From Apostichopus californicus (taxonomy: Eukaryota; Echinodermata; Holothuroidea; Aspidochirotida; Stichopodidae): a stretch of DNA of 64,000 bases. The position numbers were made by a program, and so were the translations under genes. The notes below the pieces were generated by a model. It made no database searches. It worked only from the letters and a program-made list of their open reading frames with translations, and was not told the DNA's origin. Below are positions 1-9,784 of this stretch, one piece after another. Location of the stretch: positions 1 through 64,000 of the forward strand of contig JAIPMN010000279.1 in NCBI GenBank assembly GCA_020650975.1, written 5' to 3'. How positions within the stretch are numbered: position 1 is the stretch's first letter; each line of letters starts with the position of its first letter.

Positions 1-540
1 CCCCCCCAACCAAATATTTTTGAGAAAATTCGGGCAATATGCTGATAATTTTTCGGGCACCTACTGAAAGAAAAATAAACTACACTGTGTTTTTCAATGG
101 TTAAACTGATATTATTATTATCATTATTATTGTAACGACTTGCTCAAAAATGATAACCAATATGGAATGGTATACTAATACGACAAATGATTGTATGTAA
201 TTGTCATGCGATGTAATAACCGGTGCATGCCTTTATGATATGCACATTAACATGTTGAACGCGCGTAAAATGTTGGTTATATTTTTCGGGCAAGTCGTTA
301 GAGCCCCCGCCCCCCCCCCCGAATCAAATTGGGCTCCTACACCTATGGTTGTAGTCATTATCCCAGCATTCATTTGGCTGTCTTCGCAAGAATATTGTTT
401 CCTTTGAAGTCAACAGAGAGAGGGCTTGCTGTAAATCTGCCTGTGAAATGTTTGAAAGATGGAGAAAGTCTTTCATGGTTGAAATATTAGTGTCTTGTAA
501 TAGATGTCATTCTGTTGTCTTTTTCATTGTGTCATCACCC
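1..540. other. Intergenic; relic of a MITE end
   Basis: No gene is visible. The stretch around 285-345 has a C-rich run followed by GGGCTCCTACACCTATGG, which reads from the other strand like the terminal repeat of a small DNA transposon. The similar 'TTCGGGCA' words at 28-57 and 285-291 suggest decayed copies. The window edge cuts off any partner end, so no complete element can be shown. Confidence 0.3.
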
Positions 541-559
541 TCTGTACACTATGAGGAAC

Positions 560-1495
560 TGGCTTGCAGATGTTATTGGTTTGTGTGTTTTGTTTAGTAA
601 TAAATGTTTCCTGAGAAGGTGGTCGTGGAAAATTACTAACCTACACATCATTTTTACTTTTTACATGACGTGCTATGGTTTTAATTTGCTATGTGTTTGA
701 ACACTATTGACAATTTCATTTAGTTCTTCATCTGTGTACTGCAGAAGGTATTAAACATGTTACATATTTGTTGATGAAATTTATTACAGGCAAGTTCTCT
801 GTATGTTGTTGCTATTGAGGTGAAACTTTTATCCAAAATAAACAATAGAGATGAGGCCATGGCCTCATCTCTTACTTCACCGATAGGATGTTCATCAGCC
901 AAAATAACAGTTTGCATGAAGCTCTGTACCCTATATGTTCGATCATTCTAGCCGATGTAACAGGATTGCTCAGTGAAATTATGTCACAGTGTTCTGTCTC
1001 CAAGTTTTCTCATTTTGTACATCCCCCCCCTTGCATCAATATTGCAGCAGTATAACATAATCTCTTTCCATCTTTTATCTGCAGCGGAAAAGCTACAAAA
1101 CCATGTTGGTACGCATAATTGTCTTATCATGGCAAACAGATCTTTGAAGCGGTCTTCAACATGCCTGATAGCATCTCCACTTGAAGTTGTTATTTTGCAT
1201 TTCAATCTCATTGCAATTGAGATGGATGATTGAATCTGATGTATAGTTCAGTTGTGTATCGTGCTAAGAAAGGTATTCAGCACTTTTGGCAAATCGAATG
1301 TCAACTGAGAACAATTTGGCATTGAAATACCTGCTGGGTTCAATATGTTTAGGTCTTGGTGAGCTGAATGTATTTTTTCCCATCTGGAAATAGTGTTGGA
1401 AAAGCTTTGCCTTCATAGAATAAAGCTGGAACAGGTATTTTACCTTCAGCTGGTGCTACAGGGTATATTCTATCTGAACTCAAAGTGTCTTGGCT
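560..1495 (-). mobile_element. Helitron replicase fragment (decayed)
   Basis: Conceptual translation of the - strand gives, in order, blocks that resemble the Helitron_like_N region of rolling-circle transposon replicases. These are VAPAEGK near 1455, FAKSAEYLS near 1290, [20 protein letters not shown] at about 1100, NPVTSARMIEH near 955, MQTVILADEHPIGEV at about 875-917, and an ELNEIVNSVQTHSK-like block near 700. Known proteins of this family have the same block order (for example LAMIRQLGIPTWFFTLSAAD, then NPVTAARHF). Blocks fall in different frames with stops between them, so the copy is dead. The replication-initiator HUH site and the helicase part are not seen. No 5'-TC or 3' hairpin-CTRR end was found, so the true borders are unknown. 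I am confident of the family from motif recall, not from a search. Confidence 0.7.
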
Positions 1496-1499
1496 CATA

Positions 1500-2485
1500 T
1501 ATAAAGTATTTTAATACACACACACGCACAATACTGGGGTTCCCGTTTAATCGAAAGAGACAGTAATATAGAGAAATTTGATGTCAAAGATAGCAGATTC
1601 TCACTGACCAGAAACGTGAAGCGTAAAAGCTCATTTACGTACAGGTCACCGTGTGACGTCATTCTTCGGAGTGTACCGCGAACGCGAAACAATAACAATG
1701 GACTTTCCACGTACTTAAGAAAGTGAACCAGTTATTAACTCTTCAAATACACATGCAGCTACAAGAGAAAGAAAAGTTGCTGGAATTCAATTAAAAGTAT
1801 TTTATGGTAAAAAAAAATGCCTAAACTTCTGTTCATATTTCGTAAGAACAATTCACTGTACTGATCTAAACATGTACAACTTGGTCCGATTGTAAACAAT
1901 GACAGAAACAATACTGTGTATCGAGATTGCGTACTTATTTGTTAATATTTCCCCCTATTTTGATTAGAAAATAGAAATAAATCATTAAACTCTTTTTAAA
2001 TGTACAAGAAGTAATTAAAGAGAAAAGGAATCAACATCAAGAAGACCATAACATTAAAATGTATATTAAGTTAAAATTGAATCCATACTTAAGTAGTAAC
2101 CTGCATGGAAATACATCGATGATTCATGATATCACGTCGCAACCATGGCGTACGACAAGCTCCAATGCCAGCTAATATACTGGCATTATAAATTCAAATT
2201 GAGCTTTAATATTTAAAAAGATAATGTAAACATAAAAATCAATTACTGTTCATGTAAAATTTAAAGTTGCCTTGTAGCAGCAGATATGTTGACGAAAAAG
2301 TTACGTCACGTGATCATAATTAGACGTCTAAGACGCACAACTGACCATACTCATGGTCAGTAAATATTCCACATTGTTCGTTGGAAACTCAGTATCTTGT
2401 TCCTAACTCCAGATCTCACGATATGATTGATTGAATGTAACCAATTTTTGTTTGGCTATTGGCTAAGCCTCCCAAGAGGTGGATC
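1500..2485. other. Intergenic, no gene seen
   Basis: AT-rich sequence with only short open frames on both strands. No recognised protein, RNA or repeat was found. Confidence 0.5.
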
Positions 2486-2489
2486 ATAA

Positions 2490-3262
2490 TACATGGTCTG
2501 TGATGTAGATGGATCACAGTACATGGTCTGTGATGGAGATGGATCACAGTACATGGTCTGTGATGGAGATGAATCACAATACATGGTCTGTGATGGAGAT
2601 GGATCACAGTACATGGTCTGCGATGTAGATGGATCACAGTACATGGTCTGTGATGTAGATGGATCACAGTACATGGTCTATGATAGAGATGGATCACAAT
2701 ACATGGTATGTGACGGAGGTGGATCACAGAACATGGTATGTGATGGAGATGGATCACAGTACATGGTATGTGATGGAGATGGATCACAGTACATGGTCTG
2801 TGATGGAGATGGATTACAGTACATGGTCTATGATAGAGATGGATCACAATACATGGTATGTGACGGAGGTGGATCACAGAACATGGTCCACGGTGATGGG
2901 AATGGATCACAATAAATGGTCTGTGACGGAGGTGGATCACAGAACATGGTATGTGACGGAGGTGGATCACAGAACATGGTATGTGATGTAGATGGATCAC
3001 AGTACATGGTATGTGATGGAGATGGATCACAGTACATGGTCTATGATAGAGATTGATCACAATACATGGTATGTGACGGAGGTGGATCACAGTACATGGT
3101 CCACGGTGATGGGAATGGATCACAATAAATGGTCTGTGATGGAGATGGATCACAGTACATGGTGTGTGATGGAGGTGGATCACAATAAATGGTCTGTGAT
3201 GGAGATGGATCACAGAACATGGTCTATGATGGAGGTGGATCACAGAACATCGTCTGTGATGG
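2490..3262. repeat. 30-bp minisatellite (about 26 copies)
   Basis: Tandem units of 30 bp contain ACATGGTCTGTGATGGAGAT and then GGATCACAGT. They vary at a few fixed positions (GTCTG/GTATG, GATGGAGAT/GACGGAGGT, CAGT/CAAT). Because 30 is a multiple of three, several frames on both strands stay open and give long histidine/proline or DGSQYMVCDG-like repeat peptides. These are consequences of the unit length, not genes. Two units (near 2887 and 3100) share the longer variant CCACGGTGATGGGAATGG. This suggests that blocks of several units were copied together. Confidence 0.95.
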
Positions 3263-4675
3263 ATTCTTATTTCAATATCCTTGTGGACTTATAACTTTGA
3301 AACTTTTACCTTTCTCTCTACGTTATAGTCTGTATTTAGAAGTTCAATACAACGTTTTGTAAAAAAAAAATCCTCTGTGCATAATTAAATATAATAACGA
3401 ATAACAACAAACTTTTTCAGTTACATGCTAAGGTTTTTAATAATTCGTATCTTCTCGATATGCAATGCAAATTCAATGCGGATGTCATATTTACTCTTTA
3501 AGAGATACGAAGTTTCCAGGCAATTTTCTAAACAATACATTTCAGCCGCCAGAATATCCTTTCAAAACGAACAATATCTAGGGTTCTCATATAAATGTGC
3601 ACTAAAACTGCTACAAATCACACAAAACACTTGTGCTGCGGCTCCTGTTCAGGTTATTGATAGTGAGCGGTATACTATGTAGTTGAATGATATTAAACTA
3701 ATTTGATAGTTTGATATAGCATATACTTGCAAGTATCGTTTAACCATGTACGTCCATATCATGTAATGTCCACGCTAACAAACCGATCTTCATACATGAT
3801 GACAAGAGTATCGTAACCACAACAACGCAAAACTCTACAATTTGATCATTTTCGCCAAGCTGTCATATAATCGTAACTTGTCAACTTGACAAATATCTTA
3901 TTTTTACGTGTTGTAAAGTAAAGTTCAATGCAGCAACTCAAATATGTGATAATTTTTCATCAACATGTCACGTGACTTCGTCAACTAGACAAAACGGATA
4001 CAAATCTGTAGAGATGTCGCGTTATACCAACACCCTTTATCTATCCGTTCAGAAACACCGTAAATATGTCTGTAAGATAAAATTATATATAAATTTGAAA
4101 GCAAAATTTCCTGCGATGGAAAGTGTCTTCAACATGGAATCCTGTACATCGTAGTAACAGTACGTCGAGTTATATATTACATATGCAGGAAATGAAAGGT
4201 AAAGATGTAGGAATCCTTCCACTGTTAGAGTATTTACGTCCGCTTGTTATCCACTGATTGTCAGAAAATAGTCCACAATAGACCTACAGAAGTAATTTGT
4301 TTTGGCATGTTTTCAGTCATCATTATTCTCTTTGAATGTTGGTCAGTTCAGGATGGAATAATTAATGACTGTTTAAAATTGAGTGGATTAAAGGTAACTG
4401 AAGGCGTTTCAGAATTTCCTTCGTGAAGCTTGAACGATTCCACAAATGGGTTGAATACTGTATGCTAAAACTCGACTAATCCAATATATTAAAATCTAAA
4501 CTGCCATGTTGGCAAAATTGCAATATGTTAAGATAGGACAAGCCATCATCAATGATATGATTAGTAGGACATATCAATTAGGAACTTTTATCAATGTTCT
4601 AGCGGTCTTGGAAAGTGAATTTAGGTACATAAGTCAATGGAGCTATTAATTGTGGTATGACACCTTTGATCATGC
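3263..4675. other. Intergenic, no gene seen
   Basis: Short open frames only. No family was recognised, and no tandem or inverted repeat was noticed. Confidence 0.5.
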
Positions 4676-4679
4676 GGCA

Positions 4680-5352
4680 ATGTTCAGCATTTCCTTAACA
4701 CTTAACCGATATCGCTTCTTCACTAAAAGTAAAAGTTGCCGTTCGTTCATGTTTTACAACTATAAGAAGCATAACAGTAAACAGTTGGTGCATTGGATTA
4801 TATAAACATTTGCACCGACAATGGCAGATATCCAAATGACGATAAATACTCCTGCAATAACAAGAAATGTTCGAACACCTTTGAATTGTAAATGCTTTAG
4901 TGGTCCTGACGATGTCCCATTGGTATCTCCCCGCGGAGGTTCGAGGAGGCACAGGATCACTGGTGGAGGGGTACATCTTTGTAAGCCGTTTTGCTTCACG
5001 TAAGCGGTAACCACAAAGAGGTATAGCCATTGGCTACGATAATAAATCAAATTAGTACTTGGTACCAGGCCACAGAATAAACAATAACAGAAGTAAAATG
5101 ACATTATGGCAACATTAATTGCCACCACTTTTAGAGCCGTCTATAAAACAAATATACCACGTAAAGTATCACATGAGTTATTATTGATGATAACTCTATA
5201 CAGCACAACAGACGATGCAACCAAAAAAGGCATGCAGGTTTAAGATGATGGCTATGAGTTTGTCCTTCTTTGACGGAATCCGCAGGTATGGTAACGGGAA
5301 TCCAACAGCGAGAGTCCGGTCAAAGGTCAGGCAAGCAATACATTGCAATTAA
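4680..5352 (-). pseudogene. Degenerate tandem copy of the neighbouring GPCR
   Basis: On the - strand this region retains pieces homologous to the intact receptor at 5471-6472. A stretch at about 5275-5350 matches the TM3 end (CLTFDRTLAVG). A stretch at about 4830-4900 matches TM6 (FKGVRTFLVIAGVF, against FKVVRTFLVIAGVF). A tail near 4685-4725 matches the C-terminus (KKRYRLSVKEMLN, against NKRYREAVKRLLN). The pieces fall in different frames, TM1-TM2 are absent and the TM4-TM5 part is poorly preserved. It lies only about 120 bp beyond the 3' end of the intact gene in the same orientation, as expected from tandem duplication followed by decay. The nucleotide match is strongest around CAACAGCGAGAGTCCGGTCA, shared with 6089-6108. 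I see no open frame longer than about 120 codons. Confidence 0.8.
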
Positions 5353-5470
5353 GTGAGATCAAGAATCTATAGCCTAGGAATAGTTCACTTTGAAAATAAT
5401 TAATAACCATGAATATAACAATATAAATGACACTTATGGTAAAGTATACACAAACCCGATATTAATATCG

Positions 5471-6472
5471 TCACATGAAGTTCAACAATCGTTTGACAGC
5501 TTCCCTGTATCGTTTGTTCATTACGAAATAAATTATGCTATCTGTCCAAGTATTGCAACTAAGAAGCAGAATTGCAACCACTTGGTGTAATGAATTGTTA
5601 TGACTTGTTAAGGTGCGTGCGACGTATATGGTCACCGGCACCCATATGGCTAGGAACACTCCTGCAATGACTAGAAATGTGCGAACCACTTTAAATTGCA
5701 GATTCGTTAATCTTGGCAGCGCCACATCTCCATCAGATGGTCGACTGGTTCCATGGACGAACTTTGCCATTCGCCTTGCTTGGCGAATGGTTACAACGAA
5801 TAGGTAAGTATTTGCTATCACAACAAATACTGAAGGAATTATCAAAGAAACCAAGTAACAAATGATTTGTAAGGAAAATACCAAATAGGAAACGATGTTC
5901 CCTACTAGTACAGGATTATCTGGCAACTCGGTAAAACAAATACGAGAACTTCCATCAAATATAATTGGAGAAAGGAAGGATCTATAGAGTACTGAGCAAA
6001 GTGAAGATAGGAAAGAAATAAGGCAGGCACAGACAGATAGGCGTTTGGCCCTCTTAGGCGATATCAAGGTGTGGTAACGCAACGGATATCCAACAGCGAG
6101 AGTCCGGTCAAAAGTCAGGCAAGCAATAAATTGCAATGAAGTGTTGTTGGAGAAAATGGAAAAGAAGAGAGCAATCCAACACATTTGATCGAAACGGAGG
6201 AAAAGTTCCGAGAACATGTAGAGATTTTCTAATACGAGATACATGAATCCATTTATTGCGTCTGCACTCGACATGGCCAGAGCAAACACCGTGGTCGTTT
6301 CGCCAAAGCATTCGTAATTCCTGCGAAGCACGCTAATATTAAGAATATTCAATAAAACTGCCAGTGTCCCAGATATATTGGAAAATGAAACGCGAATAAT
6401 AAAATGGGTTAGATGTAAATCCTGAATAGATGTAGAATCTAACTCTGTTGTCGTATTCTCAAAATCCATCAT
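5471..6472 (-). CDS. Rhodopsin-like (class A) GPCR, orphan
   Basis: Single-exon gene of 333 codons encoding a seven-pass plasma-membrane receptor. Positions in the protein: N-glycosylation site NTT at 6-8; TM1 about 27-49; TM2 about 61-83 with D71 in the LAMSSAD motif; C98 before TM3 and C179 in extracellular loop 2, the expected disulfide pair; TM3 ending in FDRT (121-124) where most family members have DRY; TM6 with IWVP (276-279); TM7 with DSIIY (311-315) where NPxxY is usual. A basic third loop and a short tail KRYREAVKRLL follow. The first of two adjacent ATGs was taken as start. The ligand cannot be told from sequence. Intronless receptors like this form large lineage-specific sets in marine invertebrates. 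The decayed tandem copy next door fits such a set. Confidence 0.9.
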   Translation of the reverse strand: MMDFENTTTELDSTSIQDLHLTHFIIRVSFSNISGTLAVLLNILNISVLRRNYECFGETTTVFALAMSSADAINGFMYLVLENLYMFSELFLRFDQMCWIALFFSIFSNNTSLQFIACLTFDRTLAVGYPLRYHTLISPKRAKRLSVCACLISFLSSLCSVLYRSFLSPIIFDGSSRICFTELPDNPVLVGNIVSYLVFSLQIICYLVSLIIPSVFVVIANTYLFVVTIRQARRMAKFVHGTSRPSDGDVALPRLTNLQFKVVRTFLVIAGVFLAIWVPVTIYVARTLTSHNNSLHQVVAILLLSCNTWTDSIIYFVMNKRYREAVKRLLNFM

Positions 6473-6722
6473 TGGTCAAGCTAACACGGATTTATACTTC
6501 GTTGGTGGTCAAGTCATAAACACCTTGCCATTATACACGTTCAGACTTAAAGTGATGATATATTTGCGTATGATAACGCTTGACGGATTCCACAACCGAG
6601 ATTACGTCATTAAATTTCGTTTCATTCTATGCCGTCTCTGGTCATTAAATTGCTAATTAAGATAACAAGAAGGCATTGATATCTATTCCCGCTTCTGCGA
6701 TATATTCATATCTGCTTCTAAC
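6473..6722. other. Probable 5' flank of the GPCR gene
   Basis: Short stretch between the receptor start and the foldback insertion. It would hold the receptor promoter. No clear core motif was recognised. Confidence 0.3.
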
Positions 6723-6753
6723 AGACTTTGTAACTGTGTGTAAAAGTAAGTTG

Positions 6754-6792
6754 GCCTGACGTTTCGATCCTAGCAGGATCTTCTTCAGAGGC
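6754..6792 (-). ncRNA. Hammerhead-like motif, left arm
   Basis: Mirror copy of the motif at 7010-7048, read on the - strand. The core is CTGAAGA, then GATCC-TGCTA-GGATC, then GAAAC, then GTC, with GCCT/AGGC closing the stem. Confidence 0.5.
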
Positions 6793-7009
6793 TAAATGAC
6801 AAGTACAGTAACAGAAGGGACAAAAACACTCACAGAAAACAGACAGGTTAATGAGCATGGTGAACACAATGAGATAGATGAAAGGGGATTATAATCTAGG
6901 GGTCTACTTATAATCCCCTTTCATCTATCTCATTGTGTTCACCATGCTCATTAACCTGTCTGTTTTCTGTGCGTGTTTTTGTCCCTTCTGTTACTGTACT
7001 TGTCATTTA

Positions 7010-7048
7010 GCCTCTGAAGAAGATCCTGCTAGGATCGAAACGTCAGGC
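7010..7048 (+). ncRNA. Hammerhead-like motif, right arm
   Basis: The sequence fits the layout of a minimal hammerhead ribozyme. GCCT (7010-7013) can pair with AGGC (7045-7048) as stem I. CTGAAGA (7014-7020) fits the CUGANGA core. GATCC and GGATC (7022-7026, 7032-7036) form stem II with loop TGCTA. GAAAC (7037-7041) is the second core strand. ACGT across 7040-7043 would give a two-pair stem III without a loop, and the C at 7044 would be the cleavage nucleotide. An extra A at 7021 between core and stem II is not in the standard consensus, so activity is uncertain. Very short stem III is known in hammerheads of Penelope-like elements, which work as dimers. Confidence 0.55.
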
Positions 7049-7156
7049 CAACTTTCTTTTACACATTCTATTACACAGGCTCTCTAGTGGATAAGCAGTT
7101 TGCTAACAGTTTTATTTTATTTAGACTTTGTAACTCTCTCCCACTGGACATCCAAC

Positions 7157-7193
7157 TGGATGAATGGATGGATGGAGGGATGGATGGATGGAT
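7157..7193. repeat. GGAT microsatellite
   Basis: Short imperfect run of GGAT/GAAT units directly after the foldback insertion. Confidence 0.8.
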
Positions 7194-9480
7194 TTCATGT
7201 GCCGTTCCGAAGAATATTCAGATGGTTTTGTGTGTGTTGACGACATCGATGTTGGTTTCCAGCACTGGGTCTCTGTTCCAGGTATCTAGGCACTTTTCGT
7301 CCGAATACGGCGGGCAAAAAGAAAACAAGAAAACATCAGGGAAATACTTCCGAAACGATCATTGCGGAAGCATTGAGTGAGATCTTGGCCATTTAGTCAA
7401 CTGCTGAGGGACGGTGGTTCGAAATATGAGTCCATTTGGGAAGAAGTTTCGCCTCTGCATCAAGATGCATGAGAAGGACGAAGAAGACAAGGATTGTGGA
7501 TTGTAAAGCCCTAATTCTCACTAATCAACCTCTTTGGTTCCAACATTTTTTTTTAGATAAAGGCTCAAAACGTTTTCCACTTGCCCCCTTCCCCCTTCTT
7601 TCTCACCGTGTTGCAATGTTGTGCATGATAATTTCAGCGTGTCCTACAGTCAAACCCTTTTAACTACACTTTTGCAGTACATATTTAAATGTTGCCAGTG
7701 TATACGATTTTTCATGCGTGCGTGCGTTATGAAATGTTCGCCATTTTGAAGAAAGTTTGGGGGAGGGAGGGGGACCCGGGAGGCACGTGCCACCGATGCT
7801 CCATAGTGGATTCGGTCCTGTATATAATAGAGGTATGAAACATGATACAAATACACAGAGGGCTGTAGCAATAGGTGGTTCAAGCTGTCCAGGCGGTGCA
7901 TTCATTGATCCAGGGGCCCCAGAGGGTTGGGTTCAAACATTTTGACCAACAGATTACAGCTGTCAGTAATGTTTTGGCATGAAAAATTGAATGAGTGACA
8001 GCATGCTTATGCCATACTCTGTCTAATTCTTTGACAATTTTCAGTTATCAAACATGCATGTTAACTGCCCACTGGCTTCATTCACTCATATATTTTAATC
8101 CACGTACCTGCTCCATCGATCGTACAGTTATGCACGTCACGCACAATCCGTGAACCATCCTTTGTCAATGCCAGAAATTCATACACATTTAGCAACATAA
8201 AATTGATACACATGAAAATCAAATTTCAGTGAATCTGACAAATTATTCGGATTTGTGGATTTTTTCAAATAAAAATCCGCAATTTTAAATTAAAAACCAA
8301 CAAAACAGTCGAAATTTCGAGATTGTATACCATCTATACATATTTTATGGTGAGAAACGTATACAATCGAAATATTGGGAAAGAAAATCTCGAGGAAAAG
8401 TGAACCTAAACATAAAAGCAACAGTAGAAATTCGAAGATAAAAATAGTTGGCATTTCCAATGCGCCCGTAATAATTTATTCTTTCCAAGTATCATGAGCG
8501 GGACTTGGTCTTTTTTCGACTTAAGTCTACCTGCACAACTGTTATGGTTGAAAAATGCCATTTTCTGCCTAATTTTCTGCAATAACCAACATTTTTGCAA
8601 CTACTGATAGTATGTAATAAGTTAAAATTTCATATACCTATAGTCTTTATTTACTCCCCTGAACTCAAAAAGAAAAACACATACATCGTTGGCTGTTCAA
8701 TGCATTTGACCTTTTCCTCGGCCGGAGAAGCCTCTGGATCCGGGGCAATGGCAGCGATCGCCCCTCCGCCCCCCCCCCCCTTGAGTACGCCGAAAAAAAT
8801 AAAATTTAACTAAAAGCAAGAAATATCATTAAATACCTATTTTCAGGTTGAATTTAAGGGAGCTAAGCGACCCTTCTCAATCTTAATTCCCTTGAAAGTA
8901 CGTCTGTTGCGTAATACCGTACAATATTACTCTTATTATTGTTTATTTCCTACAACGTGGGTGGCATTTTGGGCAAAACTTTCTTTGTACATCATGGCGC
9001 TCCGTTAAGTGTAATAATGCTCCCTTTGTGAGAAATGCCACTTTTAAAATTCCGCCCCCCCCCCCTCTTTCCAAATTTCTGGCTACGTCCCTGCATTAGG
9101 TTCATACTACGGGGAAACGTCCGCGGTCGGGGAATTTGCCAAATGCAAAAGTATTTTATTAGCACAAACTTGCCATAAGACCTAATTACAGACCCATTTT
9201 GTAATCTACATATGTCTCCAAAAGCACCGCCACGTCTAAACAATATTTTCCCTGGAGGGAGGGGACAAACCTATATACATGCGAGTCGTATTCAGTGATC
9301 ACACAACCACACCCCTCTTACGTAAATTTTTGATTCGCCTACAGCCAGTTCATAAAGGTTTATACCCCTAACAAAACCGTGGAAAATTGGAAACCCCCCC
9401 CCCTCCCTTTCCCATGTATACATCAATTGAGATATGCTATGTACCAGCAGTCAAGCTTGTTGCAGGCTAAAACATTCATT
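7194..9480. other. Intergenic; relics of transposon ends
   Basis: No gene was recognised. C-rich runs at 8760-8780 and 9052-9064, the latter followed by TGGCTACGTCCCTG at 9082-9095, resemble the terminal part of the hAT-type MITE at 61337. They are probably decayed relatives, but I could not find matching opposite ends or target duplications. Confidence 0.35.
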
Positions 9481-9494
9481 TCTAGCGCCATAAA

Positions 9495-9784
9495 ATTCAA
9501 CCAATCCAAAATACTTCACGCATGCGCATAATGATTGTTTTCAGTGCGAAATTCGTGTGGTATCACAATGTAAGCAGTGCAGCGACGCTGCTGTCTCCCG
9601 GTATCCAGTATCTGCTGTACTTACAGTAGGCAAGGCTAGGCTAGTTTCTAGTACGTATGGTGTTGCATACGTATGCCTGGTAGTATAATGCATCATTTAT
9701 TTAGCGTACCGTACACGCAGAGTAGCGTAGGCTTAACCGTGGCTCAGTTATAATCCTGATTTTTAAACCAGTTAAAGTTCAGAA
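9495..9784 (+). promoter_or_regulatory. Probable BRMS1L promoter and 5' UTR
   Basis: The 290 bp before the BRMS1L start hold a CCAAT box (AACCAAT, 9499-9505) and CACGCATGCGCA (9517-9528), close to the palindromic NRF-1 site. No TATA box is obvious. A housekeeping corepressor subunit would be expected to have such a TATA-less promoter. The transcription start is not visible. TAGGCCTA-like words follow just inside intron 1 (9950-9980). Confidence 0.5.

Larger units (their letters stand above)
6723..7135. mobile_element. Foldback copy of a hammerhead-like retroelement
   Basis: A 387-bp insertion (6736-7122) lies between two exact 13-bp target duplications AGACTTTGTAACT at 6723-6735 and 7123-7135. 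Inside are two inverted arms of about 158 bp (6737-6894 and 6908-7065), nearly identical, with a 13-nt loop. A tail follows, starting at GGCTCTCTAGTGGATAAGCA and ending in TTTTATTTTATTT. Each arm carries the hammerhead-like core (see the ncRNA entries). The long and variable target duplication and the A/T-rich tail point to target-primed reverse transcription rather than cut-and-paste. Inverted terminal units of this kind are known for Penelope-like elements, which also carry hammerhead motifs. No reverse transcriptase is present, so the element is non-autonomous and its family assignment is inference. Confidence 0.75.

Noticed and set aside
2416-3243. 275-codon histidine/proline-rich frame on the - strand
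   Set aside because: It is the translation of a 30-bp minisatellite and has no flanking gene structure.
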